From assembly GCA_938003885.1 (NCBI GenBank), contig CALKWT010000100.1, forward strand, positions 1 through 37,166: a stretch of 37,166 nt of DNA. Reading direction: 5' to 3'. The translations under genes were made by a program, and so were the position numbers. The stretch comes from an uncultured Balneolaceae bacterium. GTDB lineage: Bacteria > Bacteroidota > Rhodothermia > Balneolales > Balneolaceae. Shown piece by piece: positions 1 to 7,936 of the stretch; position 1 is the first letter of the stretch, and every line of letters begins with the position of its first letter. The notes beneath the pieces are model-generated. The model made no database searches, was not told where the DNA came from, and saw only the letters and a list, made by a program, of their open reading frames with translations.

Positions 1-1550
1 GTCTGCGACCGTACTGTCCCATCAATGTGGATACAGGAAGGCAAAATTTCCAGATACTCCTCCCTGATGTCACAAGCGGTAATCATGAAACGAGAAGATT
101 CCAGGTTGGTATCGAAATAATCCTTGAAAGCTTCTGATTGCAGCGAGGGACAAAATGGCCTCCACGCTTCCCTGTTTTTAACATGTTTATTTACATGATC
201 CCTTGCGTCGGGATTGAGCGGATTCGCCAGTATGGAACGCCCTCCCAGAGCGCGTGCCCCTACTTCCATTCTGCCCTGAAACCAGCCTACAATCGCATTT
301 TCTGAGATTAACCGCGCAACATCCCTGGAGATATCTTCGCTCTTTACATAGTTGAGTTTACACCTTTTAAGTACCTTTTCAATCTCTTCATCGCTGTAAG
401 AGGGCCCGTAATAGAGACGGTCCATCGGCGGATAATTGGGCTCTTCGCCGGATGTGTCCTTCATCGAAAGCATCGCTGCTCCCAGGCAGACCCCGTTGTC
501 GCTGGCCGCTGGCTGGAAGAAATAATTATCAAAGTAGTCTGTTTCGGCCAGTATACCATTCGCCTTGCAGTTCATATGTATTCCGCCTGCAAATGTAGCG
601 TTGGCAGATCGTCCCAGGTTGCTGGCGTGCTGCAGCTGGGAGAGTAACAGCTTCTCTAACTGTTTCTGGGCAGCATAGGCGATGTCCGGATAGGGTGCCT
701 CCATCGCTGATTGCTCTCTTGACCGGGGTTTTCCCAGTTTTTCTACCAGAAGGTCGGTAAATCTTCTTCCATAACTTCTCTTTCCGCTGTAGCGGTATCT
801 TGGATTTACTGTATAGCCAAATTCACCCTCTATATCCTGAGCAATATCGTCAAAGATCGCTTCGATCTCCGGGTTCGACTTTCCGTAAGCGGCCAGGCCC
901 ATGGTTTTACCTTCATCCATATAAGCACGGAAACCGAGAAATTCTGTGATAGAAGCATAGAGTCCGCCAAGTGTGTGGGGAAGATCCACGTGGGCAAGTT
1001 CCTCAAACTCTCCCTCCTTATCGGCATAATAGAGCGTGGATGATGCAACCTCTCCTACTCCGTCATTTACAAAAACCATGGAGTCTTCATACCCAGAGCA
1101 GTAGTGTGCTGATGCAGCATGGCACAGATGGTGTGAGTAAAATCTGAAGTCAAGTTGCTCCATGTCCACTCCATTTTTTTTCAGGATAAGAGTAAGATCA
1201 TTCTTAACTCTGACAGGATCATACAAAAGGTTCAGCGATTGCTGTACCTTTCGGCTGATATCATCTGATTCGCTTGGGTATCTGGAGATGGTTTCTTCCA
1301 GGTTGTCAGTTGCCAGTTCAGCATAGTTTTCACAATCCCATGCATAACCGACCGCTTTGAGTTCGAGGTTTTCCTTGCGGGCTTCGGCCAGGCAGAATGC
1401 AATTGCCTGAGCGGGATAGGAATTCGGGGCTGTTTTAATTCGATTGAACCTCTCTTCTTCAGCCCAGGCTATGATCTGGTTGTTGCTCACAATGGCAGCT
1501 GAAGAGTTGGGTCCTGGTCCGAATATTCCGAGATACGCCGAGTTTTTCAT
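1..1550 (-). CDS. NodU/CmcH-family carbamoyltransferase (C-terminus beyond window)
   Basis: Predicted O-carbamoyltransferase, which moves a carbamoyl group from carbamoyl phosphate (via carbamoyl-AMP) to a sugar hydroxyl. I translated about 516 codons from the ATG at 1548-1550; the frame is open to the window edge, so the last part of this usually 550-600 residue protein is missing. The metal/substrate site of the N-terminal Kae1-like domain is visible: H140 and H144 in SHHLCHA, then D163 in VNDGVGE, with the same 19-residue H-to-D spacing as the second carbamoyltransferase at 3609-5297. The C-terminal domain shows the family signature as GRMEVGARALGGRS, slightly off the usual GPRALGNRS. It follows the PIG-L gene by 27 bases and is the last visible gene of the nonulosonic acid operon. 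Substrate unknown; an activated or polymer-bound nonulosonic acid is an inference from context. Confidence 0.88.
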   Translation of the reverse strand, partial: MKNSAYLGIFGPGPNSSAAIVSNNQIIAWAEEERFNRIKTAPNSYPAQAIAFCLAEARKENLELKAVGYAWDCENYAELATDNLEETISRYPSESDDISRKVQQSLNLLYDPVRVKNDLTLILKKNGVDMEQLDFRFYSHHLCHAASAHYCSGYEDSMVFVNDGVGEVASSTLYYADKEGEFEELAHVDLPHTLGGLYASITEFLGFRAYMDEGKTMGLAAYGKSNPEIEAIFDDIAQDIEGEFGYTVNPRYRYSGKRSYGRRFTDLLVEKLGKPRSREQSAMEAPYPDIAYAAQKQLEKLLLSQLQHASNLGRSANATFAGGIHMNCKANGILAETDYFDNYFFQPAASDNGVCLGAAMLSMKDTSGEEPNYPPMDRLYYGPSYSDEEIEKVLKRCKLNYVKSEDISRDVARLISENAIVGWFQGRMEVGARALGGRSILANPLNPDARDHVNKHVKNREAWRPFCPSLQSEAFKDYFDTNLESSRFMITACDIREEYLEILPSCIHIDGTVRSQ

Positions 1551-1577
1551 AAGTGATGGTAATAATAATAAAATTAT

Positions 1578-2303
1578 TTAGTTCTGTGATTCAATATGCC
1601 TGATCAGACAAAAGGGCTCAGCATATTCTGCCCCGATCGTCATCCCGGTATATTTGGCTCTGAGTAACAAGGCTTCAGGGGATCTTGGGTGAGGATAAGC
1701 CCGTTTTTCAAACTGATATTTTTCCATCCCATCAATTTTCGCCTGGACATCCTCCTCATTAACAGCAAAATAAAGATTGGAGGGAAAAGGTTTTTTTACA
1801 GTGGAAGCCTGCCACTCCGTAGCCGAAGGTGTTTCAAAGGAGATAATTGTTTTAACATGCTCATTTTCCATCGGCCTGCATGCGGTGATGACCGCCTGAA
1901 AAGTCCGTTGATGATCAATGTTCAGATCCCACTCAAAATGTGTAAAAATAACGTCCGGTTTTTTCTTCTCCTTCTCCTTCTCGATCACCTTTATAATGTC
2001 GAGCAGAGGTACCGAATCGAAGCGATTGTCCGGAAAGTCCCAGGTACGGACCGAGGAGTAGCCGATACAGTCTGCAGCCTGTCTGATATTCTCACGATGG
2101 ATATTCAGTTCATTTTTCCACTTATCCCTGTCCCGGATATCAGAACGGGAGGTGATTCCCTCTCCCAGAATCAGCACATCCACGGTTAATCCATATCTTT
2201 TTATCAGATGATGCATGGTTGCCCCGGGGCCTAACAGCTCATCGTCCGGATGAGCTGCCACGATCATTATTTTCTTATTTTTCAGGAAATCGGATGTCAA
2301 CAA
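1578..2303 (-). CDS. PIG-L (LmbE-like) family zinc deacetylase
   Basis: Predicted Zn-dependent N-deacetylase of the PIG-L/LmbE family, which removes acetyl groups from N-acetylated sugars or related compounds. The 241-residue length is typical. The first zinc motif AHPDDE is at residues 17-22 and the third ligand is probably H131 in NIDHQRTF. No ATG precedes the motif closely; the TTG at 2301-2303 is supported by a GGAAGG Shine-Dalgarno six bases upstream. It sits after a 203-base gap from pseI, and a possible promoter lies in that gap. Within a pseudaminic-type cluster it could de-N-acetylate a sugar intermediate so that another acyl group can be added; the substrate cannot be read from sequence. 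Family assignment is firm, role is inferred. Confidence 0.88.
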   Translation of the reverse strand: MLTSDFLKNKKIMIVAAHPDDELLGPGATMHHLIKRYGLTVDVLILGEGITSRSDIRDRDKWKNELNIHRENIRQAADCIGYSSVRTWDFPDNRFDSVPLLDIIKVIEKEKEKKKPDVIFTHFEWDLNIDHQRTFQAVITACRPMENEHVKTIISFETPSATEWQASTVKKPFPSNLYFAVNEEDVQAKIDGMEKYQFEKRAYPHPRSPEALLLRAKYTGMTIGAEYAEPFCLIRHIESQN

Positions 2304-2332
2304 AAATGCCTTCCACTTTATTTTATCTTTGA

Positions 2333-2361
2333 ATAATACAATCTTAAGGTTTAGCGTGCAA
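2333..2361 (-). promoter_or_regulatory. Possible promoter upstream of the PIG-L gene
   Basis: On the minus strand TTGCAC, a 17-base spacer and TATTAT form a sigma-70-like pair about 30 bases upstream of the TTG start. It falls in the 203-base gap that separates pseI from the last two genes, so the PIG-L and carbamoyltransferase pair may have its own promoter. The -35 box is poor and promoter rules in this lineage may differ. Confidence 0.28.
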
Positions 2362-2506
2362 GAAACGGCACATCACTACATACAAAGTAAACCTTTCGCA
2401 TCGCAACCCCATTTCTACGGGTGAGGATTCAGCAAGCGGATGCAGCCTTTCAAGGCCTACCATATCCCGGTCAACGGTAGATCAGAGATTCGGATTTGTT
2501 CACTCT

Positions 2507-3565
2507 TCAGAGCCGTTCCCAGTTCAGTGGCGTTCCGCGCTTCAGATCCTGCTTAGCTATTTTTCCAATTACTTTTTCGTAATATTTGGGTTTCAGACCG
2601 TCCCCCGGCCGGATCACCCGGACATTTTCAGGGGTAAACTCCTCCCCTTTTTGAATGTCTTTTACAACATAGATTGAGCGCTTATATCGGAGGCTCTTCT
2701 CTTCTGCTTTCTGGATACCATACTTCACGCTTCCCATGGCAAGGAAAGCTCGCTCAGACTCTTCTACAAGTCCTTTCAGTTCGTGGGGTTCGATAGAGAA
2801 GGCTGCATCTACTCCGCCATCCGCCCGGCTGAGGGTAAAATGTTTCTCAATCACCCTGGCCCCCATAGCCACTGAAGCAACCGCCACTCCGATTCCCAGC
2901 GTGTGATCCGACAACCCGATGTGGCATCGGAACGTGTCCCGCATGTGCGGTATGGTGAGAAGATTGGTGTTTTCAGGTGTTGCCGGATAGGTACTGGTAC
3001 ATTTCAGCAATACCAGATCTTCACATCCGTGAGATCTTAAAACGTTGACAGCTTCATCGAGGTCTGCCAGGGTAGCTGCACCGGTAGACATGATGACGGG
3101 TTTACCCGTGCTGGCTATTTTTTTTAGCAGGGTCCAGTCTGTATTCTCAAATGAAGCCACTTTATAAGCGGCCACGCCCAGCTCCTCCAGAAAATCAACA
3201 GAGGTGTCATCAAACGGGGTACTGAACGGGAGCAGCCCGGCCTTCTTCGCCCTTTCGAAAATCGGCTGATGCCAATCCCACGGCGTATGAGCCAATTCAT
3301 ACAGCTCATAGAGGTTCTTTCCATACCAAAGGGAATCTTTGTCGTCGATACTGAAAAGTCCACCCGTTTCGTCAATTGTCATGGTATCGGGGGTATAGGT
3401 CTGAAGCTTGATTGCATCAGCACCAGCTTTTGCTGCCTCATCCACAATTTCCAGTGCCCTATCGAGGGATTGATTGTGGTTACCACTCATCTCTGCGATA
3501 ATAAAAGGCCTTTCACGATCCCCGATCTTTCTGTCTCCCAGGGTAATCTCTTTTAGTTGATACAT
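2507..3565 (-). CDS. pseI: Pseudaminic acid synthase (NeuB family)
   Basis: Condenses phosphoenolpyruvate with the 6-deoxy-hexose released by PseG to make a nonulosonic acid, in the cytoplasm. The 352 residues hold the NeuB TIM barrel (about 15-270) and a C-terminal SAF/antifreeze-like domain (about 293-352). Key residues are visible: E25 in IIAEMSGNH, the GLSDHTLG loop with H221, and H242 in IEKHFTL; these match the catalytic Glu and the two metal-binding His of NeuB enzymes. The start is the ATG at 3563-3565; no Shine-Dalgarno is apparent. It lies between the two carbamoyltransferase genes. The PseG and PseB/PseC partners point to pseudaminic rather than sialic or legionaminic acid, but NeuB-family specificity cannot be fixed by eye. 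Confidence 0.93.
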   Translation of the reverse strand: MYQLKEITLGDRKIGDRERPFIIAEMSGNHNQSLDRALEIVDEAAKAGADAIKLQTYTPDTMTIDETGGLFSIDDKDSLWYGKNLYELYELAHTPWDWHQPIFERAKKAGLLPFSTPFDDTSVDFLEELGVAAYKVASFENTDWTLLKKIASTGKPVIMSTGAATLADLDEAVNVLRSHGCEDLVLLKCTSTYPATPENTNLLTIPHMRDTFRCHIGLSDHTLGIGVAVASVAMGARVIEKHFTLSRADGGVDAAFSIEPHELKGLVEESERAFLAMGSVKYGIQKAEEKSLRYKRSIYVVKDIQKGEEFTPENVRVIRPGDGLKPKYYEKVIGKIAKQDLKRGTPLNWERL

Positions 3566-3608
3566 TGTATATATATGTGTTGAGTTGAATAAATTTGTTT
3601 CATCGGGT

Positions 3609-5297
3609 CTACTGGTGACGCTTGCGGGCGATGTAATTTCCGATAACCAGCAGATCTACCATTCCGCTTTTAAGTGCATCAATGGCTTCTTCAGGCCTGT
3701 TTACAATAGGTTCCTCATGCCGGTTGAAAGAGGTATTGATGAGTGAAAGTCCTCCGGTTTTATTATACCAGGCCTTCAGAAGTGCATACATTTTTGGATT
3801 GTATTGCTCATTGATGATCTGGGGACGGGCTGTACCGTCGATATGTACGGTTGCCGGACAGTTTTCAGCCATCTCCTCCGTACAGTTATAGGTGATCGTC
3901 ATGTACTTACTGGCGATATGCTCCTGTTTCCAGTTTTTATAACATCTGGGAGCTAGTTCTTCCAAAGTAACAGGTGCAAAAGGCATGAACTCGGTTCGGT
4001 CCATACGTTCGTTCAGCCAGTCATTTACAGTGGTATCTTTACAGTGATAGACAATACTACGGTTACAGAGGGCCCGGGGGCCAAATTCCATCCTGCCGTT
4101 GTAAAAACCGATCACCTCATTGTTCTCGAGAGCTCTGACCCCTTCCTCAGAGGCATCTTCCATCTTCTCAAACTGTATATGAGAGGAGGCGCTGATAAGA
4201 GCTTTTTCAATGGCTTCATCGTCGTAATCAGGGCCCAGATAAGCATCGTTCATCTCGATATGGGAGACCCCGTTCTCATAGAGATATGCAGCAGCCGCAC
4301 CAATACACAATCCGCCATCCCCCATTTGCGGTTGAATAAATACATTTTTAACGCCCGGAATTTCCATGATACACTGGTTTACACGCACATTGGCAAAGAC
4401 ACCTCCGGCCATGGTTACATATTCCGCTCCCGTCTGTTTTACCCAATAGGTAACCAGGTCGGTGATCGACTCTTCCAGATGGTATTGGGCAGCAGCTGCC
4501 ACATCCTCCTTTGAATTTTCAGAAATGAGTTGTTCCAGCTCATCGGAATAGTTGGTGTAGAACGGCCTGTAAAGGTCACCCGGCTTGCCATATACCCGGC
4601 CCTCTTTGACATAAATCATCTCTCGCATCTTATCGAGAAGTTTGTGCGGATTTCCATGAGCTGCTAGCCCTGTAACCTTTCCTTCGTGCCGGTGAGGACG
4701 GTATCCCAGAAGCCCGGTAATCCTGCCGTAGAAAAAACCAAAGCTATCTGTACTGCTTCCCCGATAGAGAAAATCTGTACTCTCAGGGGTTATGTAGCCC
4801 ACAGTTGTCGCCATGAAGTCCCCCCTTCCGTCGGCTGTTACCACAAGACTTTTCTCGAAGGGAGAGCACGAGTATGCGGAGTATGCATGGCACTCGTGGT
4901 GATCGTATGCAAAAGCCTTGTCTTGCAGATTATTGCTCTTCACAAATTCCCAATACTCATTCCTGTGCTTGCGGTCTTGCTCAATCTCAGTTTCAATCCT
5001 TTCTCTGAAAATGTCCAGCCCTCCGGCGTTCGTCTTCGCCTCATGTACAATTCTGTCAAAGTATGGCAACAGATGGGTTTCAGCATTGAAACCGGCACTC
5101 CATCCATAAGCGATGATATCCACTTCATCAAGGGTGATCCCTGCGTAATCCAGGCAGTATGAGATTGCATTTTCCGGCCAGGAGTTATCCATTTTAATTC
5201 GGGTAAATCGCTCTTCGCTTGCAGCTGCGATGACTTTGGCATCTTTAACCAAGCAGGCACTCGCCGTTTCATCATTCGCAATTCCTAAGATGATCAT
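3609..5297 (-). CDS. NodU/CmcH-family carbamoyltransferase (complete)
   Basis: Complete 562-residue carbamoyltransferase. The start MIILGIANDETASACLV is the usual N-terminal strand and nucleotide loop of the Kae1-like domain. Metal/substrate residues H133 and H137 lie in YDHHECHA and D156 in TADGRGD. The C-terminal adenylating domain carries GRMEFGPRALCNRS and the INTSFNRHEEPIV stretch near the end, both typical of the family. It is 21 bases downstream of pseG and 43 bases upstream of pseI, so it is embedded between core pathway genes. It is clearly related to the protein at 1-1550 but diverged (different active-loop and signature residues), so the two probably act on different hydroxyls or substrates. 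Carbamoylation of the nonulosonic acid or its precursor is an inference. Confidence 0.92.
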   Translation of the reverse strand: MIILGIANDETASACLVKDAKVIAAASEERFTRIKMDNSWPENAISYCLDYAGITLDEVDIIAYGWSAGFNAETHLLPYFDRIVHEAKTNAGGLDIFRERIETEIEQDRKHRNEYWEFVKSNNLQDKAFAYDHHECHAYSAYSCSPFEKSLVVTADGRGDFMATTVGYITPESTDFLYRGSSTDSFGFFYGRITGLLGYRPHRHEGKVTGLAAHGNPHKLLDKMREMIYVKEGRVYGKPGDLYRPFYTNYSDELEQLISENSKEDVAAAAQYHLEESITDLVTYWVKQTGAEYVTMAGGVFANVRVNQCIMEIPGVKNVFIQPQMGDGGLCIGAAAAYLYENGVSHIEMNDAYLGPDYDDEAIEKALISASSHIQFEKMEDASEEGVRALENNEVIGFYNGRMEFGPRALCNRSIVYHCKDTTVNDWLNERMDRTEFMPFAPVTLEELAPRCYKNWKQEHIASKYMTITYNCTEEMAENCPATVHIDGTARPQIINEQYNPKMYALLKAWYNKTGGLSLINTSFNRHEEPIVNRPEEAIDALKSGMVDLLVIGNYIARKRHQ

Positions 5298-5318
5298 ATT
5301 TTAAAAGTTCGTTACGTC

Positions 5319-6311
5319 TTATTTCATTACTGTCTCAAACTGCGCCCTGTACCTTTCAGGGCTTTTCCTGTCAATTATTGTTTCAGGTTTAAAACTCTTT
5401 ACCCTGGTGAACGCAGCCATGAGCATTTCTTCATCAAAAGTTCCCGCATCAATAAATGCATTCATACGTTTAAATCCTTCATACATATTCTTCTGATTGT
5501 CCACATACATACCCGAGATTACTTTAACCTGCATGGAAAGGGCTTCATATAACATGCCGCTTGATGGAACAACAGCCACATCTGCTTCAGCCAGTTTCTC
5601 TGCCATAAATTGATCATTTACAGCATGAAAGAACCGGACATTTTCATCGTGAGAATACCTTCCTTCAAGTTCATGGTGATGCAAATAACCAGAGCCTGTT
5701 ATAATAGTTATTTTCCCGAACTGTTTAAAATCTAAAGCGTACCTCAGAACTTTCTCTGTCAAATTTTTAGCATCTGATCCTCCAAAGCAGATGAAGAGAT
5801 GCGCAGGCTCTTTATAGATCGTTCTTTTTAGCTCTGAAGTCAGAAAAGCGGGCCGAAGAAGGGCGTACTTCGGGCCCAGAGCAAAGAGCTGAAGGGCCGA
5901 ACAATCCGATTCCATATCGTAATGATCGGAAGAGACCCCCGGTGATGGATTAATGATCAGATCCGCACAGAACTTCTCGCGATGAAGATCGTCAATAACA
6001 ATCAGTTTGCAGCCTTTGTCCCGTACGTCCTGATAATAGACCGGCCCGAAAGAGTATCCGTCTATAACCACTCCATCACCTGCCTGCAAGGTATCGAAGA
6101 ACTCCTTTTCTTCCCGGATGATCTTTATTTGAAAACCACTTTCTACCAGATTCTTCTGAATAGCTTCAGGTATGAGGCGACAATAGAAACTGATCCTATA
6201 CTTATTTTTGATCATCTCTGCAAGTGACTGGCATCGAACAAGATGCCCCAACCCCATCTCTGTGTTACCATCTGCTCTGAAATGAATTCTTTTATTGGTC
6301 AGCAAATTCAA
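5319..6311 (-). CDS. pseG: PseG-like UDP-sugar hydrolase
   Basis: Removes UDP from UDP-2,4-diacetamido-2,4,6-trideoxy-beta-L-altrose before the PseI step. The 330-residue protein has the PseG/SpsG GT-B-like fold signature: RADGNTEMGLGH near the N-terminus with the presumed catalytic H23, and a nucleotide-binding loop FICFGGSDAKNLT in the C-terminal half. A TGA stop lies directly in front of the TTG at 6309-6311, and the first internal ATG would cut off the GLGH motif, so translation must begin at this TTG or the TTG two codons later. It is separated from the gene before it by 143 bases holding a strong hairpin. It comes just before the complete carbamoyltransferase gene. Confidence 0.88.
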   Translation of the reverse strand: MNLLTNKRIHFRADGNTEMGLGHLVRCQSLAEMIKNKYRISFYCRLIPEAIQKNLVESGFQIKIIREEKEFFDTLQAGDGVVIDGYSFGPVYYQDVRDKGCKLIVIDDLHREKFCADLIINPSPGVSSDHYDMESDCSALQLFALGPKYALLRPAFLTSELKRTIYKEPAHLFICFGGSDAKNLTEKVLRYALDFKQFGKITIITGSGYLHHHELEGRYSHDENVRFFHAVNDQFMAEKLAEADVAVVPSSGMLYEALSMQVKVISGMYVDNQKNMYEGFKRMNAFIDAGTFDEEMLMAAFTRVKSFKPETIIDRKSPERYRAQFETVMK

Positions 6312-6368
6312 TCAGAATCGTGAATAGATTTAGCATCGCTTCTGTACATGATTTCATACCCCGAAATT

Positions 6369-6408
6369 GGCCGGCATTCTGACTCTGTGCATTGTTAGAA
6401 TACCGGCC
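6369..6408 (-). terminator. Strong hairpin between phyH-like gene and pseG
   Basis: Arms GGCCGGCATTCT (6369-6380) and AGAATACCGGCC (6397-6408) pair over 12 bases with one mismatch around a 16-base loop. It begins about 45 bases past the stop of the dioxygenase-like gene when read on the minus strand. Only a short AATTTC follows, so this is a weak intrinsic terminator at best; attenuation or a 3'-end stabiliser is equally possible. Confidence 0.4.
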
Positions 6409-6454
6409 TGACTACTCACACTTTTTAAGTTTGAATCTTTAAATTAATTTTAAA

Positions 6455-7183
6455 TTAATTTTCTTCCAGTTCAGTTTTGCGATTTACTTTATAATTCTTC
6501 TTATACTGCTCCCGTATACTTGGGTCAATTTTCGCAGATACTCCATTGAATCTTAATGAGAGTGATCTTCTGTGGTGCTCAGATTTATTGTCATCTGCGT
6601 AATGCACGGTATTCGCATGATGAAAGACAATATCCCCGGCATCCAGATCTGTATTGTATTCTTCATAATCTTCAGGATTTTCCAGTTCAAGCAGACTTGA
6701 AAAAGCTTTCACGGTTGAAGATTTATGATTGAGAGTCCCCAGTTTGTTGGTTCCTTTCAAAAATTTCAATCCCCCATTTACTTTTGCGTTGTGCATCTCG
6801 AGAGGAATATAGGCCGTCAGAGAGGAGGGCGGCGAAAGCTGAAAGTAGAAATTATCCTGATGGGCTGGAGTAAATGTCCCCTGCTTCGGTACCTTGTTGT
6901 GTATCTCCATATTTACAAAATAGATCTCTTCTTCCAAGAGTTCTGATACTTTATCAAAGAGTCGACTTGTCAACAACTTGTGACACGCCGGTACATAATA
7001 GTTTATATTCTGTATATACTTATAGTTTCTCTCAGCTTCATCCCCTTCGTATACGACATCTTTCTTCCTCAACAAATCCCACTTGTCGAAGGTGACGATC
7101 GCCTCTTTCACTTCTTCAATCAACTGTTTATCAAAGAAATCTTTGATAATTGTGAATCCAACTTCATTGAATTGCATTTCCAT
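6455..7183 (-). CDS. Phytanoyl-CoA dioxygenase (PhyH)-like Fe(II)/2-oxoglutarate oxygenase
   Basis: Predicted non-haem iron, 2-oxoglutarate-dependent oxygenase. The facial triad is visible in 242 residues: H108-x-D110 in PAHQDNF and the distal H194 in NTVHYADD, with R206 a likely 2-oxoglutarate ligand. Such enzymes hydroxylate carbon atoms; in glycan clusters the substrate is usually a sugar or its acyl group. Its ATG (7181-7183) overlaps the end of the SpsF-type gene by 20 bases, so the two are translationally coupled. A second ATG two codons later is possible. The DNA is AT-rich compared with the PseC gene: 20 G+C in the 60 bases at 6481-6540 against 36 of 60 at 10021-10080, suggesting a separately acquired piece. 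The actual substrate is unknown. Confidence 0.82.
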   Translation of the reverse strand: MEMQFNEVGFTIIKDFFDKQLIEEVKEAIVTFDKWDLLRKKDVVYEGDEAERNYKYIQNINYYVPACHKLLTSRLFDKVSELLEEEIYFVNMEIHNKVPKQGTFTPAHQDNFYFQLSPPSSLTAYIPLEMHNAKVNGGLKFLKGTNKLGTLNHKSSTVKAFSSLLELENPEDYEEYNTDLDAGDIVFHHANTVHYADDNKSEHHRRSLSLRFNGVSAKIDPSIREQYKKNYKVNRKTELEEN

Positions 7184-7856
7184 ATTTGTTAACCTTATTG
7201 ATTATCTGTTTAAGTGTATCTTTTTCGCCAAAATGCTTATACAGAAGTGTGGCATGTTTTAAATCTGCAAAAGTGTCTACGCCGACAAAGTAAGGCTTTC
7301 TGGCTATTAAATCTTCATCTGAAGGAATTAATTCCTTCATTTTCATATCCCCTATCATCGCAGGTGTGACATGTTCTTTGTTTTCAGCATCGTAATAATT
7401 TTCAATCGACTTTTCAAGTGCGTCCATTGTAAATACCTCGCTGTAAGTACCATCAGGTACTTTGGACCTGTCCATTCTTACATAATCATATCCCGTCCTG
7501 TCTTCTTTTAAAAAGTTAATCAGGTCTTCGGCATATGACGGTTCAGTAAATGGATTATCAGCAGTGATACGTACAAGGATATCGGCATTTTGTTTCTTGC
7601 CGATGTCATAATATCGACTTCTCACATCCTCCAGGTCTCCTCTGTAACAATTCACCCCAATCCGGTCGCAAAGCCACTCAATAAGGTCATCCTGATCTTG
7701 TGAAGAGGTAGCTACCCACACCTCATCACTATTCTTTATTTTTTTTGCCTGCCCGATGACTCTTTCCAGAAGTGTTTTACCATAGATATCAGTAAGCACT
7801 TTATTAGGTAACCTTGAAGAGTTTGTTCTGGCTTGAATAATTGTAACAACTTTCAT
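7164..7856 (-). CDS. SpsF-type cytidylyltransferase (probable CMP-nonulosonic acid synthesis)
   Basis: Nucleotidyltransferase of the SpsF family, related to NeuA/KdsB CMP-sugar synthetases. The N-terminal nucleotide loop is present as IIQARTNSSRLPNKVL (residues 6-21), followed by RITADNPF, which holds the metal-binding Asp seen in these enzymes, in a 230-residue protein. In this operon it is the only candidate for the PseF step, activation of the nonulosonic acid with CTP. The SpsE-SpsF-SpsG set of Bacillus spore-coat polysaccharide synthesis pairs the same three families (NeuB-like, SpsF, PseG-like). Start is the ATG at 7854-7856. The coding DNA is AT-rich (20 G+C in 60 at 7501-7560), like the overlapping oxygenase gene. 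I give no symbol because it is not a NeuA-type PseF. Confidence 0.85.
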   Translation of the reverse strand: MKVVTIIQARTNSSRLPNKVLTDIYGKTLLERVIGQAKKIKNSDEVWVATSSQDQDDLIEWLCDRIGVNCYRGDLEDVRSRYYDIGKKQNADILVRITADNPFTEPSYAEDLINFLKEDRTGYDYVRMDRSKVPDGTYSEVFTMDALEKSIENYYDAENKEHVTPAMIGDMKMKELIPSDEDLIARKPYFVGVDTFADLKHATLLYKHFGEKDTLKQIINKVNKYGNAIQ

Positions 7857-7936
7857 TAACTATTTGAGCTGTATATGATTAAAGATTTTAGTTTAAACAT
7901 TTAAACGATTTAAATGGAGAACGGAAGCAGGAGGCT

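Noticed and set aside
1689..2189. 166-codon plus-strand frame
   Set aside because: Antisense shadow of the PIG-L gene; the PIG-L frame carries AHPDDE and the third zinc ligand.
4044..4514. 156-codon open frame on the plus strand
   Set aside because: It lies wholly antisense to the complete carbamoyltransferase, whose motifs and length are intact; no recognisable motif or start signal in the antisense frame.
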